DNA of 56,518 nt, taken from the NCBI GenBank assembly GCA_022790855.1, contig JAAVYA010000052.1, positions 1-56,518 of the forward strand, given 5' to 3'. Shown piece by piece: positions 51,475-56,518 of the stretch. This stretch comes from Lachnospiraceae bacterium. GTDB taxonomy: Bacteria > Bacillota > Clostridia > Lachnospirales > Lachnospiraceae. Both the position numbers and the translations under genes were made by a program. Position 1 is the stretch's first letter. Every line of letters starts with the position of its first letter. The notes under the pieces were generated by a model. It was not told the origin of the DNA, made no database searches, and worked only from the letters and a program-made list of their open reading frames with translations.

Positions 51475-52056
51475 CTACGCCAGCAGTTCGTAGGCGCCAA
51501 GAGCTATGATAATCAGGCCGGAGAGGAGATCTCCGGAGCGCTTTATAAAAGGCGGGGAAAAACGCGTTCCCAGCCGGTTGCCTGCGATAAGAAATAATGC
51601 GCTTAGAAAGAACGTGGTTACTGAGGTAAGGAGGAAATGGATTCCGGCAAAGCTGGCGCCGATTCCCATCCCCGCGTTGTTTACGGTTAAAGTAATGCCC
51701 AGGGCAAAGGATTCTTTTTGGGACAAACAGGATTCGGACTGCATGGAAAGGGAGATGGCGCCTGGGCTGTCTCCTTTTTTTAAAATATACAGCCTTTCCC
51801 AAAGATATTTTCCACAGTAATAAAGTCCAAGGAGGATCAAAAGCATGCTTCCGGCAATACGGGAGAACTCCGGAGAAAGGAAACCGGCCAGTTTCAGGCC
51901 GACGCCGATGGAGAGCAGCGTTCCGAAAAAGGTGATCAGGCTGATGATCAGGTTCGTTGCAAGAGGGATGTGCTGCTTTTTGATTCCATAAGAAAATCCC
52001 AGGACGAGGGTATCTATATTAGCGGAAATTCCGAATAAAAGTGCAGAAATATACAT
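51475..52056 (-). CDS. ytaF: YtaF-like sporulation membrane protein
   Basis: A 193-residue membrane protein with six hydrophobic segments related to the MntP manganese exporter fold and, more closely, YtaF of Bacillus sporulation. Conserved SANIDTLVLGFSYG and VNNAGMGIGAS (half-site repeats with Asp and Asn) resemble the metal-binding repeats. Its substrate is unknown. A strong ribosome site is not obvious. It is convergent with the polyphosphate kinase gene, 38 bases apart. Confidence 0.85.
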   Translation of the reverse strand: MYISALLFGISANIDTLVLGFSYGIKKQHIPLATNLIISLITFFGTLLSIGVGLKLAGFLSPEFSRIAGSMLLILLGLYYCGKYLWERLYILKKGDSPGAISLSMQSESCLSQKESFALGITLTVNNAGMGIGASFAGIHFLLTSVTTFFLSALFLIAGNRLGTRFSPPFIKRSGDLLSGLIIIALGAYELLA

Positions 52057-52200
52057 ACATAAAATACTCCGGAAAGTAATATATTCTTTATCAATATATT
52101 CTATTCCGGTTATTTGGTGATTCTTTGGATCATTTTATGCAGGCCGGCAGAATAATTTATATAGAAAAAGAGTTTTGCAGGGAAGGCAAAAGGAGCTTGT

Positions 52201-53181
52201 ATGAGATATCCAAAGCCGCTGAAACAAGGCGCTGTAGTTGGATTGGTTGCACCGTCCTCTCCGGTGGAAAACCAGGAATGCATAGACTGTGAGAAACGTT
52301 TGAGAGAAATGGGATTTCAGGTAATCGTTGCCAAAAGTCTGAAACGAGGAGCTAAGATTTGGGGATATTTGGCGGGAGAAGCCCGGGAACGGGCGGAAGA
52401 GATGAATGAAATGTTCCAAAATCCCCAGGTGGAGGCTGTCTTTTGTATCCGGGGAGGATATGGCAGCTCCCAGCTTCTGGAATATCTGGATTATGAAACG
52501 ATCCGGCGCAATCCCAAAGTGTTTGTAGGCTTCAGCGATATCACCAGCCTTCATTCGGTATTTCAGCGGTATTGTGATTTTGTGACGTTTCATGGTCCTA
52601 TGGTAAAATCAAATTTTCTGGATGGCCCGGGGAGCGAGGAATGGGATTATATGGTTTCCAGTTTATGGAAAGCTTGCAGCGGCCGCCCGTTTTTTTTCCA
52701 GAATCCCGGGAATGAGAGGATGGAGACGGTGACTTTGGGTCAGGCTTCGGGCAGGCTTACCGGAGGGAACTTATCGGTACTTGCAAAATCATTGGGAACG
52801 CCCTATGAGCCTGATTTTCAGGACGCCATCCTTTTTTTGGAAGACGTGGGAGAGACGGTTCCCCGGATCGATATGTATTTGACCCAGCTTTACCATGCAG
52901 GGGTATTTCATCGTGTGAGGGGCGTATTACTGGGAGATTTTACAGATTGTACCAATCATGCATTTGAGCCTGGCCTGATGGTGAAGGATTTTTTACGGGA
53001 ATGGTTTGGGGGACAAAAGGTTCCGGTGTTGGGGAATCTGTATTCGGATCACCGAAAGGTTATGGGCACATTGCCTATGGGGGCGATGTGTTGGATGGAT
53101 GCAGGAGATCAAAGGGTGATGTTCTGGCCAAAGGAAGAACAAGAATTGACGGCGCTGCCTGGCGGGTGCAAAGGAATTTGA
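52201..53181 (+). CDS. LD-carboxypeptidase (peptidase S66)
   Basis: A 326-residue S66 serine carboxypeptidase, of the LdcA/MccF family, which trims the terminal D-alanine from tetrapeptide stems during murein recycling or inactivates microcin C-like compounds. The nucleophile Ser89 lies in FCIRGGYGSSQLLEYLD; GFSDITSLH follows, and the C-terminal Glu/His pair are in FLEDVGE and GTLPMGAMC regions. No signal peptide, so it acts in the cytoplasm. AAGGAGC lies just before the ATG. Separate gene, divergent from ytaF. Confidence 0.92.
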   Translation: MRYPKPLKQGAVVGLVAPSSPVENQECIDCEKRLREMGFQVIVAKSLKRGAKIWGYLAGEARERAEEMNEMFQNPQVEAVFCIRGGYGSSQLLEYLDYETIRRNPKVFVGFSDITSLHSVFQRYCDFVTFHGPMVKSNFLDGPGSEEWDYMVSSLWKACSGRPFFFQNPGNERMETVTLGQASGRLTGGNLSVLAKSLGTPYEPDFQDAILFLEDVGETVPRIDMYLTQLYHAGVFHRVRGVLLGDFTDCTNHAFEPGLMVKDFLREWFGGQKVPVLGNLYSDHRKVMGTLPMGAMCWMDAGDQRVMFWPKEEQELTALPGGCKGI

Positions 53182-53265
53182 AACGGATGTCTGCATGTGA
53201 CAGGGCGGCTTGCCTGAGCTGTAGCAGGACTGCTATTTTCGTGATAATTATTTCACAAAAAGATA

Positions 53266-53293
53266 TTGATAAAATTTGGAAATATGATAAAAT
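53266..53293 (+). promoter_or_regulatory. promoter of ppdK
   Basis: TTGATA (53266-53271) and TAAAAT (53288-53293) with 16-base spacer and TG before the -10 box. The transcript would begin near 53300 and have a leader of about 120 bases before ppdK. Confidence 0.6.
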
Positions 53294-53422
53294 AGATGTG
53301 TGCGTGTAAAAGCACAATTGTGCAGGCAGCGCCGGTAGCCAGAGGGCAGCCGTTTGGACAGGCTGTGTTCTGTCTGCCGATGCTGGCATAATCCAAAGAA
53401 TATATTTAGGAGGAATTTTCAA

Positions 53423-56050
53423 ATGGCAAACAAATGGGTTTATTTGTTTACAGAAGGAAACGCAAACATGCGGGAACTTCTTGGCGGTAAAGGTGCAAAC
53501 CTTGCTGAGATGACACATATCGGCCTTCCGGTACCTCAGGGCTTCACCATTACAACGGAAGCTTGTACCCAGTACTATGAAGACGGCCGGGAAATCAACG
53601 ACGAGATTCAGGGACAGATCAACGAATATATCGTGAAGATGGAAGAGATTACCGGAAAGAAATTCGGTGATAAGGAAAATCCCTTGCTGGTATCCGTACG
53701 TTCTGGAGCAAGAGCTTCCATGCCAGGTATGATGGATACCATTTTGAACCTTGGATTAAACGAGGATGTGGTAGAAGTCATTGCTGCAAAATCCGGTAAT
53801 CCCCGTTGGGCATGGGACTGCTACAGAAGATTCATCCAGATGTATTCTGATGTAGTTATGGAAGTTGGCAAGAAATATTTTGAAGAACTGATTGACAAGA
53901 TGAAAGCTGAAAAAGGCGTTACCTATGACGTTGATTTGACAGCAGAAGATTTGAAAGCTCTTGCAGGACAGTTCAAAGCTGAATATAAATCCAAGATTGG
54001 ACAGGACTTCCCGGACGATCCCAAGGAGCAGCTGATGGGCGCTGTAAAGGCCGTATTCCGTTCTTGGGACAACCCCCGTGCCAATGTATATCGCCGTGAC
54101 AACGATATTCCCTATTCTTGGGGAACTGCTGTCAACGTACAGAGTATGGCATTTGGTAATATGGGCGACGACTGCGGTACAGGCGTTGCATTTACCCGTG
54201 ACCCGGCAACCGGCGAGAAGAAGCTGATGGGTGAATTCCTGATCAATGCTCAGGGCGAAGACGTAGTAGCAGGCGTACGTACTCCTATGCCCATCGCTAA
54301 GATGGCAGAAGAATTCCCGGAGGCTTTCAAGCAGTTCCAGGAAGTTTGCCAGACTTTGGAAGATCATTACAAAGATATGCAGGATATGGAGTTTACCGTT
54401 GAGAACAAGAAGCTGTATATGCTGCAGACCAGAAATGGTAAGAGAACCGCTCAGGCAGCGTTAAAGATTGCCTGCGACCTGGTAGACGAGGGCATGAGAA
54501 CCGAAGAAGAAGCAGTAGCCATGATCGATCCCCGTAACCTGGATACACTGCTTCATCCCCAGTTTGACGCTGCCGCACTGAAGGCTGCTACTCCTATGGG
54601 CAAGGGCCTTGGCGCATCCCCGGGAGCTGCTTGCGGCAAGATCGTATTTACGGCTGAAGATGCCGTGGAATGGGCTGCAAGAGGCGAGAAGGTCGTACTG
54701 GTTCGTCTGGAGACTTCTCCGGAAGACATTACCGGTATGAAAGCATCCCAGGGTATCCTGACTGTCCGCGGCGGTATGACAAGCCATGCGGCCGTAGTTG
54801 CCAGAGGTATGGGTACTTGCTGCGTATCCGGATGCGGCGATATCAATATGGATGAGGAGAACAAGAAGTTCACTCTGGCTGGAAAAGAGTTCCATGAGGG
54901 AGACGCTATCTCCATCGATGGTACGACAGGAAATATTTATGACGGCATCATTGCTACCGTAGACGCTACGATTGCCGGTGAGTTCGGCAGAATTATGGCT
55001 TGGGCTGACAAGTACAGGACATTGAAGGTTCGTACCAATGCAGATACTCCTGAGGACGCAAGAAAAGCCCGTGAGCTGGGCGCAGAAGGTATCGGACTTT
55101 GCCGTACTGAGCATATGTTCTTTGAGGAAGACAGAATCGCCGCATTCCGTGAGATGATCTGTGCCGATACCGTAGAGGAGCGGGAAGCTGCTCTTGAAAA
55201 GATCCTGCCCTATCAACAGGGAGACTTTGAGAAGATTTACGAGGCTCTGGAAGGAACGCCTGTTACCATACGTTTCCTTGATCCGCCTCTTCATGAGTTT
55301 GTTCCTACGGAAGAAGAAGACATTAAGAAGCTGGCAGATGCTCAGGGCAAGACCGTAGAAGAGATCAAAGCGATCATCACTTCTCTCCATGAGTTCAATC
55401 CGATGATGGGACACAGAGGCTGCCGTCTTACCGTTACCTATCCGGAGATTGCCAAGATGCAGACAAAAGCTGTTATCCGTGCAGCCATCAATGTTCAGAA
55501 AGCACATGCTGACTGGAAGATGAAACCGGAAATCATGATTCCGTTGATCTGCGATATCAAGGAATTAAAATTTGTAAAGAAGGTAGTTGTTGAGACCGCT
55601 GACGCTGAAATTGCAGCAGCAGGCATTCATCTGGAATATGAAGTTGGTACTATGATCGAGATCCCGAGAGCAGCATTGACCGCAGACGAGATCGCAACGG
55701 AAGCAGACTTCTTCTGCTTCGGAACCAACGACTTGACCCAGATGGCATTCGGCTTCTCCCGCGACGATGCAGGCAAGTTCCTGGATGCTTACTATGACAC
55801 TAAGATCTTTGAGAACGATCCCTTTGCGAAGTTGGATCAGACTGGCGTCGGCAAGCTGATGGAAACAGCTATTAAGCTTGGCAAGCCTGTGAATCCTAAG
55901 CTTCATGTAGGTATCTGCGGCGAGCACGGCGGAGATCCTTCCTCCGTAGAGTTCTGCCACAAGATTGGGCTGGATTATGTATCCTGTTCCCCGTTCCGCG
56001 TACCAATTGCACGGTTGGCGGCGGCACAGGCGGCTATCGCCCAGAAGTAG
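53423..56050 (+). CDS. ppdK: pyruvate, phosphate dikinase
   Basis: PpdK interconverts pyruvate, ATP and Pi with phosphoenolpyruvate, AMP and PPi; in anaerobes it serves glycolysis or gluconeogenesis and links to the pyrophosphatase and fbp found in this window. The 875-residue chain has the N-terminal nucleotide-binding domain (GGKGANLAEM), the phosphohistidine swivel GGMTSHAAVVARG with His455 (same number as in Clostridium symbiosum) and the C-terminal PEP domain with CGEHGGDPSSVEFC. The ATG at 53423 follows AGGAGG. Codon use is richer in CGT, GGC and ACC than its neighbours, consistent with high expression. Confidence 0.98.
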   Translation: MANKWVYLFTEGNANMRELLGGKGANLAEMTHIGLPVPQGFTITTEACTQYYEDGREINDEIQGQINEYIVKMEEITGKKFGDKENPLLVSVRSGARASMPGMMDTILNLGLNEDVVEVIAAKSGNPRWAWDCYRRFIQMYSDVVMEVGKKYFEELIDKMKAEKGVTYDVDLTAEDLKALAGQFKAEYKSKIGQDFPDDPKEQLMGAVKAVFRSWDNPRANVYRRDNDIPYSWGTAVNVQSMAFGNMGDDCGTGVAFTRDPATGEKKLMGEFLINAQGEDVVAGVRTPMPIAKMAEEFPEAFKQFQEVCQTLEDHYKDMQDMEFTVENKKLYMLQTRNGKRTAQAALKIACDLVDEGMRTEEEAVAMIDPRNLDTLLHPQFDAAALKAATPMGKGLGASPGAACGKIVFTAEDAVEWAARGEKVVLVRLETSPEDITGMKASQGILTVRGGMTSHAAVVARGMGTCCVSGCGDINMDEENKKFTLAGKEFHEGDAISIDGTTGNIYDGIIATVDATIAGEFGRIMAWADKYRTLKVRTNADTPEDARKARELGAEGIGLCRTEHMFFEEDRIAAFREMICADTVEEREAALEKILPYQQGDFEKIYEALEGTPVTIRFLDPPLHEFVPTEEEDIKKLADAQGKTVEEIKAIITSLHEFNPMMGHRGCRLTVTYPEIAKMQTKAVIRAAINVQKAHADWKMKPEIMIPLICDIKELKFVKKVVVETADAEIAAAGIHLEYEVGTMIEIPRAALTADEIATEADFFCFGTNDLTQMAFGFSRDDAGKFLDAYYDTKIFENDPFAKLDQTGVGKLMETAIKLGKPVNPKLHVGICGEHGGDPSSVEFCHKIGLDYVSCSPFRVPIARLAAAQAAIAQK

Positions 56051-56105
56051 TACACTGGAAGCTGTGTAAATAGTATATTGGTTATATCACAGGATTTATA
56101 AATAG

Positions 56106-56147
56106 AAATCTCCTGTTACTTTATTAAAAAGTAGCAGGGGATTTTTT
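56106..56147 (+). terminator. ppdK terminator
   Basis: AAATCTCCTGTTACT pairs with AGTAGCAGGGGATTT (one mismatch region) and is followed by TTT, 55 bases after the stop. Confidence 0.8.
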
Positions 56148-56258
56148 GTTGTCATACAGTATAAGGAAATTCCTGTCTGACAGCAAATGTATGTGTATTG
56201 GAAAGATTTCGGATATTGTTAAGGCTTTCGGAATCTCATATGGAAGGAATTGGAACGT

Positions 56259-56518
56259 ATGACAGAAAAGATATGGACAGTACAGCAAGCAGAGAAATTA
56301 TATGACTTAAATACAGGATTTACAGTGCCATTACAGGTGATGGAAGAAGTAAAACGACTGGTACAACTGCTGAATTATCATTATGGTTCTGAACGGGATG
56401 TGGATAGCGAAGATGGCGGTTATGTGGTTTTACTGCTGCCAGAGGATGAATCAGCGGATACGGATTCTTTGTATTTGAAATTATTGGAAGAATACCATTT
56501 ATGTATAGATACAGCAGA
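56259..56518 (+). CDS. unrecognised protein, 3'-partial
   Basis: The frame starts at an ATG (56259) behind GGAAGGAATTGG and is open to the right edge, so only about 86 residues are visible. It begins MTEKIWTVQQAEKLYDLN and is rich in acidic residues with a predicted beta segment (GGYVVLLLPEDE). It does not resemble any family I know. Its AT-rich composition and poor codon match to ppdK could hint at an acquired gene, but too little is visible. Confidence 0.45.
   Translation, partial: MTEKIWTVQQAEKLYDLNTGFTVPLQVMEEVKRLVQLLNYHYGSERDVDSEDGGYVVLLLPEDESADTDSLYLKLLEEYHLCIDTA

Noticed and set aside
54461..55507. 348-codon minus-strand frame within ppdK
   Set aside because: It lies opposite the dikinase gene, whose strong codon bias leaves open antisense frames; no promoter or ribosome site is present.

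Overview
The window reads as chromosomal DNA of a Gram-positive anaerobe of the class Clostridia, most likely family Lachnospiraceae. Supporting signs are strong AGGAGG-type ribosome binding sites, sigma-A type promoters, class III fructose-1,6-bisphosphatase, a clostridial-type pyruvate phosphate dikinase, a CBS-domain manganese pyrophosphatase, YqeG- and YtaF-like proteins, DUF1002, and a lysine riboswitch ahead of dapA. The genus cannot be fixed from sequence alone. No rRNA, CRISPR array, transposase or integrase was seen.

Layout. (a) 1-3968: the right-hand end of a Tad/type II secretion-like locus: a CpaF-type ATPase cut by the left edge, one large membrane platform protein and five small membrane-anchored proteins, two of them only 35 and 49 residues. 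(b) 4001-4073: a tRNA-Ala(CGC) on the opposite strand. (c) 4182-11436: two large secreted proteins with InlB-type B repeats; the second is a subtilisin-family protease with an intact Asp/His/Ser triad. Regions a and c look functionally linked and are the most unusual part of the window. (d) 11525-13529: cyclophilin, an SSB-like protein with two OB folds, a corrinoid adenosyltransferase. (e) 13594-16001: promoter, lysine riboswitch, terminator, dapA, a structured intergenic element and dapB. (f) 16074-22757: fbp, a chemotaxis receptor, a small membrane protein, thyA, folA and an AEC transporter. (g) 22820-26306: ilvB, ilvN and ilvE for branched-chain amino acids. (h) 26452-29655: a small membrane protein, a truncated SpoIID-like gene, a cysteine hydrolase, yqeG, rpiB and efp. 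(i) 29808-34567: a coiled-coil membrane protein, CBS-pyrophosphatase, flavin reductase, solitary Hpt protein, small conserved protein and DegV. (j) 34722-38139, minus strand: a MATE transporter with an apparent internal deletion, its MarR-type regulator, an intact MATE transporter and a TRIC-like channel. (k) 38379-43930: CPBP protease, sfsA, mutY, a DHH phosphoesterase (minus strand) and recJ. (l) 44034-51436: lipase-like hydrolase, DUF1002 protein, membrane-anchored amidase, THUMP-like methyltransferase, GGDEF-EAL protein and a tandem PPK2 polyphosphate kinase. (m) 51475-56518: ytaF, LD-carboxypeptidase, ppdK and the start of an unrecognised gene.

Most of the window is ordinary housekeeping metabolism. 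The features that depart from it are the Tad-like/subtilisin/InlB-repeat locus, the MATE gene that seems to have lost its central third, the truncated SpoIID-like gene, the tandem operator repeats around the MarR promoter, the hendecad-repeat membrane protein and several palindromic intergenic elements. All family assignments come from reading motifs by eye; no database search was possible.
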